64,000 bases of DNA from Lithobates sylvaticus (lineage: Eukaryota; Chordata; Amphibia; Anura; Ranidae). The position numbers were made by a program, and so were the translations under genes. The notes beneath the pieces were generated by a model, which was not told the origin of the DNA, did not search any database, and was given only the letters and a program-made list of their open reading frames with translations. Below, one piece after another: positions 1-11,026 of this stretch (positions within the stretch are counted from its first letter, which is position 1; the number at the start of each line of letters is the position of its first letter). Location: assembly GCA_028564925.1 (NCBI GenBank), contig CM053030.1, positions 405,495,603 through 405,559,602 on the forward strand, read 5' to 3'.

Positions 1-279
1 AGGATGACATGATCGCCAGCCACCTCCTCCCAGCCACGTACAAGTCCACTGGTTTGTTGGGACTGTACATCATCCCTAAAAGACTGCTGCTGCTGATGCT
101 GAGTGCCAGGCTCCACCTCCATGCTCACACAATCCTCCTCCTCCTCCTCCTCCTCCTCTCCTCATCCTCTTCCTGTGTGATGGGTGGGACAGAAGGAACA
201 CTGTCCGGATAAAGGGGGCCTTGAGAGGCAAGGAAGTCCTCCTCTTCCTGCCTCTGTTCTGCCTCAAGTGCCCTGTCCA

Positions 280-2505
280 TTATCCCACGCAGCGTATGCT
301 CCAACACTGGACAAGAGGGACAGTGTCACTGATGCATGCACTGTCACTGCTCACCATCCTCGTGGCCTCCTCAAATGGTGAGAGAACAGTGCATGCATCC
401 CTGATCATGCTCCACTGACGTGGGGAAAAAAAAACAAGCTCCCCTGACCCTGTCCTGGTGCCATAGTCGCAAAGGTACTCATTGATGGCCCTCTGCTGCG
501 TGTGCAGTCGCTGCAGCATGGCCAACGTTGAGTTCCACCTGGTGGGCATGTCACATATTAGGCGGTTCTTGGGCAGGTTCAGCTCCTTTTGCAGCTCAGT
601 CAGCCGAGCACTGGCATTATAAGATCGGCGGAAATGCACACAGACTTTCCTGGCCTGCCTCAGGACATCCTGTAAGCCTGGGAACCTGCCCAAGAACCGC
701 TGCACCACCAGGTTGAGGACGTGAGCCATGCAGGGCACATGGGTGAGCTGCCCCTGTCGCAGGGCGGAGAGGAGGTTGGTGCCATTGTCAGAAACGACCA
801 TTCCTGGCTTAAGCTGACGTGGCGTCAACCACCTCTCGGCCTGCCCCTGCAGAGCTGCCAGAACCTCTGGCCCAGTGTGGCTCCTGTCCCCCAAACACAC
901 CAGCGCAAGCACGGCATGGCATCTTTTTGCCTGCGTACTTGCGTAGCCCCTTGTACGCCTACGGAGCACCGCTGGTTCCAAGGACAGAGCACTGGAGGAA
1001 GAAGAAGAGGAGGGGGTGGAGGAGAGAGGTGTGTCACAACCAGTAGCAGTAGTAGCGTTTTGGAGGCGTGGTGGCGGAACAACCTCCAACACTACTGCAC
1101 CTTGTCCTGCATCCCTCCCAGCTGCCAATAGAGTGACCCAATGGGCCGTGAAAGAAAGGTACCGTCCCTGTCCATGCCTGCTGGACCATGAGTCAGCGGT
1201 AATATGCACCTTACCGCTGACCGCCCTGTCCAGCGAGGCATGGACATTGCCCTCCACATGCCGGTAGAGAGACGGAATCGCCTTCCGTGAGAAAAAGTGG
1301 CGTTTGGGAACCTGCCACTGAGGAACCGCACATTGAACAAACTCACGGAAGGGGGCCGAGTCTACCAACTGAAAAGGCAGCAGTTGAAGTGCTAGCAATT
1401 TAGCCAGGCTAGCATTCAACCGCTGGGCATGTGGATGGCTGGGAGTGTACTTCTTTCTACGGTCCAGCAGCTGGGGCAGGGAAATTTGCCTGCTGCAATC
1501 GGACGTCGGTGTACTGCAAGTACTTGGTTGTGACACACCTAATTCTACACCTTCAGTCCTCTCAGAGCAGCTTTCAGAGAGGACTGAAGGTGTAGTGGGG
1601 ATGGAGATCCCAGCTGAGGAGGAGCAAGGAGAGGTCCGCTTAGTTCTTTGGTGTGGGTCTTTTATGTGTGCCTGCCAACGAGCTGCATGGCAGGTCGCCA
1701 TATGTCTGGTCATGCTTGTGGTGCCCAAGCGGCTGATGTTTTGGCCACGCGAGATACGCTTGAGACAAATATTGCAAATAGCAGTGGTGCGATCTGATGC
1801 ACTCGTCTCAAAAAAGGCCCACACCAAAGAACTTTTCTGATAACGTGCAGAGGCAGCGCCCTGCACAGGCGGAGCTCTGCGGTGTTGTACAGTTGCTGTG
1901 CTGGCCTCTACCTGGCCTCCAGGGGGCATCCTGCCTCGTTGGACATGTGACGCCGCATCCTCCTCCTCCTCGTCCTCCTCCTCCTCCTCCTCCTCTCTCC
2001 CTTCAGGCACCCACGTGGAGTCAGTGATCTCATCATCCCCTCCCTCTTCACCACTAGAGCAAACCTGGCAGTAAGCTGCAGCTGGTGGAACAGTACTGCC
2101 AGATTCCTCAAGCTGGGTATCATCATCCGAGCCTTCGATTCGTTGGGCATCCTCCTGGAGCATGTACCCAACACTGTGCTCAAAGAGTTCGGGGGACTCC
2201 TCAGGAGGACATGGTGGGTCTAGGGAAGGGGTGGCTGATGATGCTCTGCCAGTATCCTGAGCCTGGGTGAGAGAGGATGAGGAGGATGAGGAGGGCTTGG
2301 TCATCCATTCTACCAAGCCTTCAGCATGATGCGGCTCCACATGTCCAGCTGCCGAAAACAAAGACGCGCGTGTCCCATGGCCACGTGCTGATGACGATGC
2401 ACGACCACGTCCACGGCCACGGCCACGTCCACTAGAAACAGAGCCTGCCTGCCCTGTGTTCTTGGCTCTGCACGCTCTGCCTCCCCTTGGCGGTCTTCCA
2501 GCCAT
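280..2505 (-). CDS. BED-finger hAT transposase (ZBED-like), 3' end frameshifted
   Basis: This 741-codon frame starts at an ATG at 2503-2505. It has an acidic and serine-rich N-terminal region (about residues 1-220), then a BED zinc finger at about 224-277 with C244, C247, H268 and H273 as likely ligands. The hAT catalytic core follows: the ITADSWSS block with D438, the VSDNGTNLL block with D573, the PCMAHVLNLVV block (C592, H595) and the PTRWNST block (R656, W657). These are the conserved blocks of the hobo/Ac/Tam3 superfamily, whose proteins cut and paste DNA in the nucleus. The frame ends after TVPLVQ. The expected continuation (LEHTLRGIMDRALEAEQ) is in another frame at about 125-305, so one frameshift lies near 305. 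The protein then runs as an acidic stretch toward position 1. The C-terminal dimerisation region with the third acidic residue is not visible. It could be mistaken for a domesticated ZBED gene, but the terminal motif and frameshift favour a transposon. Confidence 0.9.
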   Translation of the reverse strand: MAGRPPRGGRACRAKNTGQAGSVSSGRGRGRGRGRASSSARGHGTRASLFSAAGHVEPHHAEGLVEWMTKPSSSSSSSLTQAQDTGRASSATPSLDPPCPPEESPELFEHSVGYMLQEDAQRIEGSDDDTQLEESGSTVPPAAAYCQVCSSGEEGGDDEITDSTWVPEGREEEEEEEDEEEEDAASHVQRGRMPPGGQVEASTATVQHRRAPPVQGAASARYQKSSLVWAFFETSASDRTTAICNICLKRISRGQNISRLGTTSMTRHMATCHAARWQAHIKDPHQRTKRTSPCSSSAGISIPTTPSVLSESCSERTEGVELGVSQPSTCSTPTSDCSRQISLPQLLDRRKKYTPSHPHAQRLNASLAKLLALQLLPFQLVDSAPFREFVQCAVPQWQVPKRHFFSRKAIPSLYRHVEGNVHASLDRAVSGKVHITADSWSSRHGQGRYLSFTAHWVTLLAAGRDAGQGAVVLEVVPPPRLQNATTATGCDTPLSSTPSSSSSSSALSLEPAVLRRRTRGYASTQAKRCHAVLALVCLGDRSHTGPEVLAALQGQAERWLTPRQLKPGMVVSDNGTNLLSALRQGQLTHVPCMAHVLNLVVQRFLGRFPGLQDVLRQARKVCVHFRRSYNASARLTELQKELNLPKNRLICDMPTRWNSTLAMLQRLHTQQRAINEYLCDYGTRTGSGELVFFSPRQWSMIRDACTVLSPFEEATRMVSSDSACISDTVPLVQCWSIRCVG

Positions 2506-2516
2506 TGTAGTCGGTA

Positions 2517-5500
2517 GTCCTGTGGGTGCTGCTGAGAAGAATATATAGGAGCTCTGTGTGATGCCACTAACACACTAGAAGTCCTATGGGTGCTTCTGCA
2601 AAGAAAATATAGGAGCTCTGTGTGATGCCACTAACACACTAGAAGTCCTATGGGTGCTTCTGCAAAGAAAATAGAGGAGCTCTGTGTGATGCCACTAACA
2701 CACTAGAAGTCCTGTGGGTGCTGCTGAGAAGAAAATAGAGGAGCTCTGTGTGATGCCACTAACACACTAGAAGTCCTATGGGTGCTTCTGCAAAGAAAAT
2801 AGAGGAGCTCTGTGTGATGCCACTAACACACTAGAAGTCCTGTGGGTGCTGCTGAGAAGAAAATATAGGAGCTCTGTGTGATGCCACTAACACACTAGAA
2901 GTGCTATGGGTGCTTCTGCAAAGAAAATAGAGGAGCTCTGTGTGATGCCACTAACACACTAGAAGTCCTGTGGGTGCTGCTGAGAAGAAAATATAGGAGC
3001 TCTGTGTGATGCCACTAACACACTAGAAGTCCTATGGGTGCTTCTGCAAAGAAAATAGAGGAGCTCTGTGTGATGCCACTAACACACTAGAAGTCCTATG
3101 GGTGCTTCTGCAAAGAAAATAGAGGAGCTCTGTGTGATGCCACTAACACACTAGAAGTCCTGTGGGTGCTTCTGAGAAGAAAATATAGGAGCTCTGTGTG
3201 ATGCCACTAACACACTAGAAGTCCTATGGGTGCTTCTGGGAAGAAAATATAGGAGCTCTGTGTGATGCCACTAACACACTAGAAGTCCTATAGGTGCTTC
3301 TGGGAACAAAATATAGGATCTCTGTGTGATGGGACTAACACACTTCAAGTCCTATGGGTGCTTCTGGGAAGAAAATATAGGAGCTCTGTGTGATGGGACT
3401 AACACACTTCAAGTCCTATAGGTGCTTCTGGGAACAAAATATAGGATCTCTGTGTGATGGGACTAACACACTTCAAGTCCTATGGGTGCTTCTGGGAAGA
3501 AAATATAGGTCTGTGTGATGGGACTAACACACTTCAAGTCCTATAGGTGCTTCTGGGAACAAAATATAGGATCTCTGTGTGATGGGACTAACACACTTCA
3601 AGTCCTATGGGTGCTTCTGGGAAGAAAATATAGGTCTGTGTGATGGGACTAACACACTTCAAGTCCTATAGGTGCTTCTGGGAACAAAATATAGGATCTC
3701 TGTGTGATGGGACTAACACACTTCAAGTCCTATGGGTGCTTCTGGGAAGAAAATATAGGTCTGTGTGATGGGACTAACACACTTCAAGTCCTATAGGTGC
3801 TTCTGGGAACAAAATATAGATCTCTGTGTGATGGGACTAACACACTTCAAGTCCTATAGGTGCTTCTGGGAACAAAATATATGGATCTCTGTGTGATGGG
3901 ACTAACACACTTCAAGTCCTATAGGTGCTTCTGGGAACAAAATATATGATCTCTGTGTGATGGGACTAACACACTTCAAGTCCTATAGGTGCTTCTGGGA
4001 ACAAAATATATGATCTCTGTGTGATGGGACTAACACACTTCAAGTCCTATAGGTGCTTCTGGGAACAAAATATATGATCTCTGTGTGATGGGACTAACAC
4101 ACTTCAAGTCCTATACGTGCTTCTGGGAACAAAATATAGATCTCTGTGTGATGGGACTAACACACTTCAAGTCCTATAGGTGCTTCTGGGAAGAAAATAT
4201 AGGTCTGTGTGATGGGACTAACACACTTCAAGTCCTATAGGTGCTTCTGGGAACAAAATATAGGATCTCTGTGTGATGGGACTAACACACTTCAAGTCCT
4301 ATAGGTGCTTCTGGGAACAAAATATATGATCTCTGTGTGATGGGACTAACACACTTCAAGTCCTATAGGTGCTTCTGGGAAAAAATATAGGATCTCTGTG
4401 TGATGGGACTAACACACTTCAAGTCCTATAGGTGCTTCTGGGAACAAAATATATGATCTCTGTGTGATGGGACTAACACACTTCAAGTCCTATAGGTGCT
4501 TCTGGGAACAAAATATATGATCTCTGTGTGATGGGACTAACACACTTCAAGTCCTATAGGTGCTTCTGGGAAGAAAATATAGGTCTGTGTGATGGGACTA
4601 ACACACTTCAAGTCCTATAGGTGCTTCTGGGAACAAAATATGATCTCTGTGTGATGGGACTAACAAACTTCAAGTCCTATATGTGCTTCTGGGAACAAAA
4701 TATATGATCTCTGTGTGATGGGACTAACACACTTCAAGTCCTATAGGTGCTTCTGGGAACAAAATATATGATCTCTGTGTGATGGGACTAACACACTTCA
4801 AGTCCTATAGGTGCTTCTGGGAAGAAAATATAGGTCTGTGTGATGGGACTAACACACTTCAAGTCCTATAGGTGCTTCTGGGAAGAAAATATATGATCTC
4901 TGTGTGATGGGACTAACACACTTCAAGTCCTATAGGTGCTTCTGGGAACAAAATATATGATCTCTGTGTGATGGGACTAACACACTTCAAGTCCTATAGG
5001 TGCTTCTGGGAAGAAAATATAGGTCTGTGTGATGGGACTAACACACTTCAAGTCCTATAGGTGCTTCTGGGAACAAAATATATGATCTCTGTGTGATGGG
5101 ACTAACACACTTCAGGTCCTATAGGTGCTTCTGGGAAGAAAATATATGATCTCTGTGTGATGGGACTAACACACTTCAAGTCCTATAGGTGCTTCTGGGA
5201 ACAAAATATATGATCTCTGTGTGATGGGACTAACACACTTCAAGTCCTATAGGTGCTTCTGGGAAGAAAATATAGGTCTGTGTGATGGGACTAACACACT
5301 TCAAGTCCTATAGGTGCTTCTGGGAACAAAATATATGATCTCTGTGTGATGGGACTAACACACTTCAAGTCCTATAGGTGCTTCTGGGAAGAAAATATAG
5401 GAGCTCTGCCTGCCTGCCACTAACACACTTCAAGTCCTATAGGTGCTTCTGGGAACAAAATATAGGAGCTCTGCCTGCCTGCCAGGAACACACTACAAGT

Positions 5501-5889
5501 CCTATAGGTGCTTCTGGGAACAAAATATAGGAGCTCTGCCTGCCTGCCAGGAACACACTACAAGTCCTATAGGTGCTTCTGGGAACAAAATATAGGAGCT
5601 CTGCCTGCCTGCCACGAACACACTACAAGTCCTATAGGTGCTTCTGGGAACAAAATATAGGAGCTCTGCCTGCCTGCCACGAACACACTACAAGTCCTAT
5701 AGGTGCTTCTGGGAACAAAATATAGGAGCTCTGCCTGCCTGCCACGAACACACTACAAGTCCTATAGGTGCTTCTGGGAACAAAATATAGGAGCTCTGCC
5801 TGCCTGCCACGAACACACTACAAGTCCTATAGGTGCTTCTGGGAACAAAATATAGGAGCTCTGCCTGCCTGCCACGAACACACTACAAG
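2517..5889. repeat. Minisatellite of ~64-bp units (57-64 bp), about 55 copies
   Basis: The array begins 12 bases before the transposase ATG and ends about 160 bp inside the TATA box. The first unit is 2517-2580. Three blocks are visible. Units at about 2517-3300 carry GATGCCACTAACACACTAG, with alternating GCTGCTGAGAAG and GCTTCTGCAAAG types. Units at about 3300-5410 carry GATGGGACTAACACACTTC, with alternating 57- and ~62-bp lengths. The last eight or so units, 5410-5889, carry CTCTGCCTGCCTGCCA. On the minus strand each unit contains a pyrimidine-rich tract ending in CAG, which resembles a 3' splice site. Confidence 0.97.
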
Positions 5890-6046
5890 CCCCTCTTTCT
5901 AAATCAATCTTTGTAAATGAATCTATCTAACTCAATCTCTCTAAGTAAATCTCTCTAACTAACTAAATCCAGCAGAGTGTCACAGATCTATCCTGCTCTA
6001 TCTACGCCGGAACAGCATGTGACCGGCGCAGACGGCGTGGCGGCCT

Positions 6047-6052
6047 TTTATA
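6047..6052 (-). promoter_or_regulatory. TATA box of the hAT transposase gene
   Basis: The minus strand reads CCCCTATAAAAGGCCGC, a near-consensus TATA box, placed between the hairpin-rich terminus and the repeat array. Transcription would start near 6020 on the minus strand. Inverted and direct CCAAT boxes lie 35-135 bp upstream (around 6087, 6113, 6147 and 6182), as in a vertebrate CCAAT/TATA promoter. No experimental support is available. Confidence 0.6.
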
Positions 6053-6084
6053 GGGGGGGGGCGTGTACTAAAGCCCCTGAGCTG

Positions 6085-6350
6085 TAATTGGCTACAGGCG
6101 TCCTGCCTGTAGCCAATTATGGCTCTTCGAGTTTCCGGGGCTGTGATTGGCCAAGCATGCGGGGTCACAGTGCATGCTTGGCCAATCATCAGCCAGCACT
6201 GCACTGCGCCGGCCGCGCCGGCCGCAATGCATTGCGGGGCCGCTCGCATCACACGAACGTGATGCGAGCGGCCAAAATAGTTCTGGGCTCGCCGAGCGAG
6301 CGAACGCCCGGTGCTCGATGCGAACGTGGGTTCGCATAGAGCACCGGGCC
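6085..6350. repeat. Cluster of perfect hairpins in the hAT terminal region
   Basis: Four inverted repeats follow one another. At about 6086-6120, TAATTGGCTACAGG pairs with CCTGTAGCCAATTA. At 6145-6186, GATTGGCCAAGCATGC pairs with GCATGCTTGGCCAATC. At about 6239-6273, GCCGCTCGCATCAC pairs with GTGATGCGAGCGGC. At about 6307-6348, CCCGGTGCTC and a GATGCGAAC arm pair with their complements. Subterminal palindromes are common transposase-binding or cruciform-forming regions in hAT elements. Here the first two also contain CCAAT boxes. Confidence 0.85.
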
Positions 6351-6635
6351 CATCCCTAGTCACAAGTTAATGATCAAAGATATAGATAATGAACCTATCT
6401 GACTAATAAAACTTTTTGCAATATTTTTTTATTAGAAAAGTAGCTGCAATTCTCAATGAATTCTCAAAGTGCTCATCAGATATTTAGACTCTAATTTTGT
6501 CTTTTATATGCTTCATCCTTGAAAATATGGCAGCTGCTCACAAATACGGGTGCTGCTGAAAACTGATGACATGAATTGTCATGATGACATGATTGTGAAG
6601 AGCGGGACATTGTTCATTGAGAAAATAAAACTTAT

Positions 6636-7059
6636 AAAAGTCCAGTAAAGACTATAAACTACCCTGAATCTTTCTCTTTTCCCTACTTTTTTTACTCTTC
6701 ATTCCCTTTCTGTGTACTACCCTCTTTTATGATTTTGAAGCTCCAATTTTTATTTAGATAATAATATTTTGGTTGCCTAGAAATAAAATAAGACAATTGT
6801 CTATGTAAAATCTACAATATTTTTTATTTTATTTTTACTTTTCAATGGAAACATTATTCAAAATAAATTTTTTTTTTCTCTCTCCTCTTCTTTCATTTAT
6901 CATACATTGTCTTGTTTTATTTTATCACAAATGATTTTACCTCTAAATAAGTGTAAACGAGCTTCCTTACTTTGAATATATTGTATTCACCTTATGTTAA
7001 TTGTACATAATCTTTGTACTCAATAAAATACTTTTGACAGGGAAAAGTCCAGTAAAGAC
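6636..7059 (+). mobile_element. 5'-truncated non-LTR retroposon fragment with 17-bp TSD
   Basis: The 17-base AAAAGTCCAGTAAAGAC occurs at 6636-6652 and again at 7043-7059. The 390 bp between them (6653-7042) are AT-rich with no ORF and end in a polyadenylation signal (AATAAA, 7022-7027) followed by a short unique tail. A long perfect duplication, one-sided truncation and a 3' AATAAA point to LINE-mediated insertion of a 3' UTR fragment. The family is not identified. Confidence 0.7.
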
Positions 7060-7262
7060 AATACTGTCACATTTTTCTTCGGCCGTATCTTTTTGGTAAG
7101 TGGAAACACATTTTTATAAAAAAAGGTTTTAAAAAATGTTACGTATTTAAGAAAGTTAACAATTTTGTGTTGGGCCGCAATCATTGCCATCTTGGGCTGT
7201 GGGTTGGATACCCCTGCTGTAGAATAATGTTCTCCTGGTAAGTTCCCTGTGCTTGGAGAACC
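7060..7262. other. Unassigned AT-rich stretch
   Basis: No gene, inverted repeat or recognised repeat end was found between the retroposon fragment and the next MITE. Confidence 0.5.
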
Positions 7263-7924
7263 TTAACTACCTCCTGGCCGCCGTATAAGCAAATGATGGC
7301 GGGCGGGATGCTCCATTGTTCTGGGATGGCGTCATATGATGTTGGCCCAGTCTCAATGCACTTGCTCGCCCGGGGAGGGTGGGGCACAGCACGGCGATCA
7401 AAGGTGTGCTGTGTCACTGGGACATGGAGCGACCCCGATCTTGGTAAAGAGCTGATGGTGTAGCTCTTTAACCATTGATCAGCTGTGTCCAATCACATGT
7501 AAACAAGGAAATGCCGTTTATCGGCTCTCCTCTCCTCGCCGAGAGCAGCAGCAGCATCTTCTCAAAGGTAAGAAATGTACAGATAATCAGGGCACTGATC
7601 ATCAGTGCCATGCTTATCAGTGCAGCCTCAACAATGCCCAGCAGTGATGCCAGTCTGTGCCCATCTCTGATGCCAATCTGTGCCTATCAGTGACACCAAT
7701 TTTTGTCCATCAGTGACACCAATTTGTGTCCATCAGTGATGCTAATGTGTGCCCATCAGTAAAGGACAATCTGTGCCCATCAGTGATGCAAGTCAGTGCT
7801 GCCTTTCAGTGCCCAGCAGTGCCTGCCCATCAGTGCCCATCAATGCCATCTATCATTGTCCATAAGTGCCACCTATCAGTGCCCATCAGTACCACCTATC
7901 CATGCCCATCAGTGCCACCTATCA
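7263..7924. mobile_element. TTAA-type MITE, right side replaced
   Basis: It starts TTAACTACCTCCTGGCCGCCG. It is collinear with the reverse complement of the copy at 10300-11026: shared blocks include the GTCATATGA core, CTGTGTCCAATCACATGTAAAC and AAATGCCG. From about 7600 it runs into degenerate CAGTGCCCATCA repeats and is cut at 7925 by a different repeat. TTAA ends suggest a piggyBac- or Kolobok-type mobiliser; no transposase is present. Confidence 0.75.
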
Positions 7925-8360
7925 GTTACATAGTTACATTGTTAGTCAGGTTGAAAAAAGTCCATCTAGTTCAACCAATAAAAAAAAAAAATTATAATAA
8001 TACCATACAATCCCATATACACAATCCTATACCCACAGTTGATCCAGAAGAAGGTGAAAAACCCCAGCAAAGCAATTTTCTACAGTGGGGAAAAATATTC
8101 CTTCCTGATCCCCCAAGAGGCAATCAAATATTCCCTGAATCGCCTTTACCTATAAATGTTAGTACCTAGTTATATATGTACATTTAGGATAGAATACAGG
8201 CCTTTTTTAAAGAAATCTATTGAGCTGGTCAGAGCCACCTCTTGAGGGCGTCTATTCCACATTTTCACAGCTCTTACTGTGAAGAAACCTTTCCGTATTT
8301 GGAGATGAAATCTCTTTTTCTCTAGATGAAAATAGTGCCGCCTTGTCCTCTGTGATGACC
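7925..8360. repeat. Ancient amphibian/vertebrate interspersed repeat (GTTGAAAAAAG...TTCAACC type)
   Basis: The start GTTACATAGTTACA, then GTTGAAAAAAGTCCATC and AGTTCAACC, then GATCCAGAAGAAGG, ATTCCTTCCTGATCC and the block CTGTGAAGAAACCTTTCC are the ordered hallmarks of a very widespread frog repeat, known to me from Xenopus. No coding capacity is seen. It ends exactly where a TTAA MITE begins. Confidence 0.7.
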
Positions 8361-8645
8361 TTAAAGGGGTTGTAAAGGCAATTTTTTATTTTTTTTTAAT
8401 AATAAACATGTTATACTTACCTCCACTGTGCAGCTTGTTTTGCACAGACTGGCCCAGAACCTGGTCTTCTGGGGTCCCTCGGCGGCTGTCTCGGCTCCTC
8501 CCCGCAAGAACTAAGCACCTTCATGTGAGCTTTCTCGCATGGTGGTTAGTTCTTGCGGGCACGCTCCCATGCTTTCAGTGTGCAGAGACGGACCTGTCAT
8601 CTGCCTACTTAGCGGGGATCGACGGATCCCTGCTGAGCAAAGCGG
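8361..8645. mobile_element. T2/Kolobok-type MITE, left part
   Basis: It starts TTAAAGGGGTTGTAAAGG and shares order with the complete copy at 35756-36220: the AACATGTTATACTT block, TGTGCAG..TTTTGCAC, and CTTCTGGGGTCCC. The right terminus is missing. The TTAAAGGRR end with TTAA target duplication is the known signature of the T2 (Kolobok) group. Confidence 0.75.
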
Positions 8646-9203
8646 ACCCCGCACTACAACATATCCAAATTAGGGGTTCCTAACACCAAGTGGCCCCGAA
8701 ATACGGGGCCCCAAAATCGGTTTGGAAAATGTCATTCTCTGCTGCAGAAAAGTGCTTGACATTTTCCAACCCGAATTTGCTAGGAACCCCAAATTTGGTG
8801 TGCAAACCCAGTGGAACTAGCACTACAACATATCCAAATTAGGGGTTCCTAGCACCGAGATACAGGGTCCCAAAGTCGGTCAACTGTGTACATCTGCAGC
8901 AATGTCATTTCGGGACCCTTTGGGTCCAAAGACCCCAAATTTTGGCTGCAGCTAGGGGGCATCTAGGAACTACCAAGTTTGAAGTTCGGGGACCTATGGC
9001 TGCAAATGGGCACAGTGAGGCATGCAAATGGGCACAGTGAGGCTGCAAATGGGCATTGTTGACCCTCTTTTACACTTCCAGTAGCTGCGCATTTCTCACC
9101 CTAGGCTTATTCTCGAGTCAATACGTTTTCCCATTTTTTGTGTGGTAAAATTTGGTGCCTTAGCTTATATTCGGGTTGGCTTATACTCGAGTATATACGG
9201 TAA
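8646..9203. repeat. Unidentified repeat with internal direct duplication
   Basis: CACTACAACATATCCAAATT followed by AGGGGTTCCTA occurs near 8651 and again near 8820, about 170 bp apart. Further on GCAAATGGGCACAGTGAGGC is repeated near 9001-9045. The right end, ACTCGAGTATATACGGTA (to 9203), resembles a terminal inverted repeat common in frog MITEs, but no matching left end was found. Confidence 0.5.
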
Positions 9204-10299
9204 TCCTCACATTACTTCATACATACATGTTAGCGGATTACTGAAATTGAGCTACATTTCTAACACATCTAGCACATAGGTACTGTGCCTGGGTAGTTAC
9301 TGCTAGCATACTGGAAATCCTTATACACCCTTTTTTATGCTTATATGCCTATACTTACTTACCACACTCTGACCCAAGCCTTGCCCTTTAGACCTACATA
9401 CCCCTCACCATGCCTTATGCAATATCTTGCCAACATATCTTGTTACTTAACATAACCATGCTTATTTTTTTGTAAACTTTGAATACTGATAAGGAAAATG
9501 CCTGCACATCTGGTTGTTTTTTTTTTTGTTAAACAAATAAAAATAAAATATCCTTGTCTTTTATAGCAGTCGGCACACCCACACCCCACATGGCTTCAGC
9601 CATAACCCCGGTAAATCACTTGCAAAACACAACACGTATTGTGGTCGGCAAGTGTTTAAGGTAGTTTGAGGTCTGCCTTTTCATGGGCATATTTCTAAAC
9701 CAGTGAATTTGACACTTCGATGTTCGCTGCAGGTGAATCTTCCTAGTGCATGTTTTTAAATAACAGCGAATAGAATATTTAACCACCTGTGAATGTTTGG
9801 TGAATATTCACTGCTTTTTAAATAGCCTCTTAAAGCCGGCCATACATGTATTGAAATACGGCCTGTTCAGCAGGGACCAGACACATTTTAATCTATGTAT
9901 GGGCACCTTGGTTGTGTGACTTGTATAAAACCAGCCTGTTAGGTTTTTCCCAAACAATTAGTGCCGCCTGCTATAACCGGCAACACTAATTATTGTCTTC
10001 TGCCGGCAGGGAAGGCTCCCTTATGCTCTCCGTCAGCTGAACGCAATAGTGGTGTGGAAGGAGTTCCCTCATCAACACTGACTGTGGGATCTATGGTGGA
10101 AAGAAAATTGCACAATCTATAGCCTACTCTTTATCAGGGCCAGATTTACCAAAAGGCAATATAGGCTTGTGTCTATATGTGGCAAAACATACTGTCATTG
10201 ACCACGCATTACAAATTTTCTTCAGCAGCAGAAATATAGTTATACCATACAAATTTATTTACATAGGCATAAAAGTTTGCTAGCCTTATGTGTATATAT
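9204..10299. other. Mostly unassigned non-coding DNA
   Basis: No exon or complete mobile element was found. At about 9832-9915 a short stretch has the ends GCCGGCCATACATG and TATGTATGGGCA, resembling the Harbinger-type MITE at 53752-54110, but it is too short and diverged to be sure. Confidence 0.4.
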
Positions 10300-11026
10300 T
10301 TAACCACTTGTCTACTGTGCACTTACACCCCCTTCCTGCCCAGGCCATTTTTCAGCGCTGTCACACTTTGAATGACAATTGCGCGGTCGTGCTACACTGT
10401 ACCCAAACACATTTTTTATAATTTTCTTCACACAAATAGAGCTTTCTTTTGGTGGTATTTAATCAATGCTGTTTTTTTTTTTTTACAAAAAAAAAAAAAG
10501 ACCAAAAATTTTGAAAAAAAAAAAAAAATGTTTTTCTCTTTTTTTCTGTCAGTAAATTTTGTAACTAAGTAAATTTTCGCCTTCACTGATGAGGCAGCAC
10601 TGATGGGCACTGATAGGCTGAACTGGTGGGCATTGATGAGGTGGCACTTATGGGCACTGATGAGGCAGCGCTTATGGACACTGATAAGGTGGCCAGATTA
10701 CATTACCAAATGTCCCCCTGCGTGCAGATGCCGCTGATCGTCCCTCTTTGCCACACACTCTGTCAGTGTGGGGAGAGGAGTGCCGATTACCGGCACTTCC
10801 TTGTTTACATGTGACCGGCTGTGATTGGACACAGCCGATCACATGTTTAAAGAGCCAGATCGGGGTCGCGTTGTGTCCTAGCAATACGGCGTGGCTGCGA
10901 TTGCCGCACTGCATACCCCCGCGGGTGCACGAGACCGGCCGTTCTGGGACACCGTCATATGACGTCGTCCTAGAACAAGAGCCGCACCGCCCCGCCGTCA
11001 TTCGACGGCGGGCGGCAACCAGTTAA
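10300..11026. mobile_element. TTAA-type MITE, complete (727 bp)
   Basis: It starts TTAACCACTTG and ends with CAACCAGTTAA, giving TTAA at both ends and a short imperfect terminal repeat. The left part (TTTGAATGACAATTGCGCGG, AGAGCTTTCTTTTGGTGG) is shared with the copies at 36325, 40128, 48174 and 55694. The right part is shared with 7263. It carries a degenerate GATGGGCACTGATGAGGCAG tandem stretch at 10580-10690. Confidence 0.8.

Larger units (their letters stand above)
1..6358 (-). mobile_element. hAT DNA transposon, 5' end and most of the body, cut by the window edge
   Basis: The minus-strand 5' terminus reads TAGGGATGGGCCC and lies at 6346-6358, a typical hAT terminal start. The bases 6359-6366 (GTCACAAG) would be the 8-bp target duplication, but the other end lies left of position 1, so this cannot be confirmed. 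From 5' to 3' on the minus strand the element has a hairpin-rich GC region (6085-6357), a TATA box (6047-6052), a short leader, a long minisatellite (2517-5889) and a BED-type hAT transposase gene. Boundary and family rest on the terminal motif plus the transposase. The transposase frame is broken near its 3' end, so this copy is probably inactive. Confidence 0.85.

Noticed and set aside
721-1131. 136-codon plus-strand frame
   Set aside because: Antisense to the conserved hAT core; the minus-strand frame explains the openness.
2517-5889. A CRISPR array
   Set aside because: Units are contiguous with no unique spacers, and the genome is vertebrate.
7925-8360. A LINE or coding remnant
   Set aside because: Openness of 147 codons near here is chance; the ordered phrases belong to a known non-coding vertebrate repeat.
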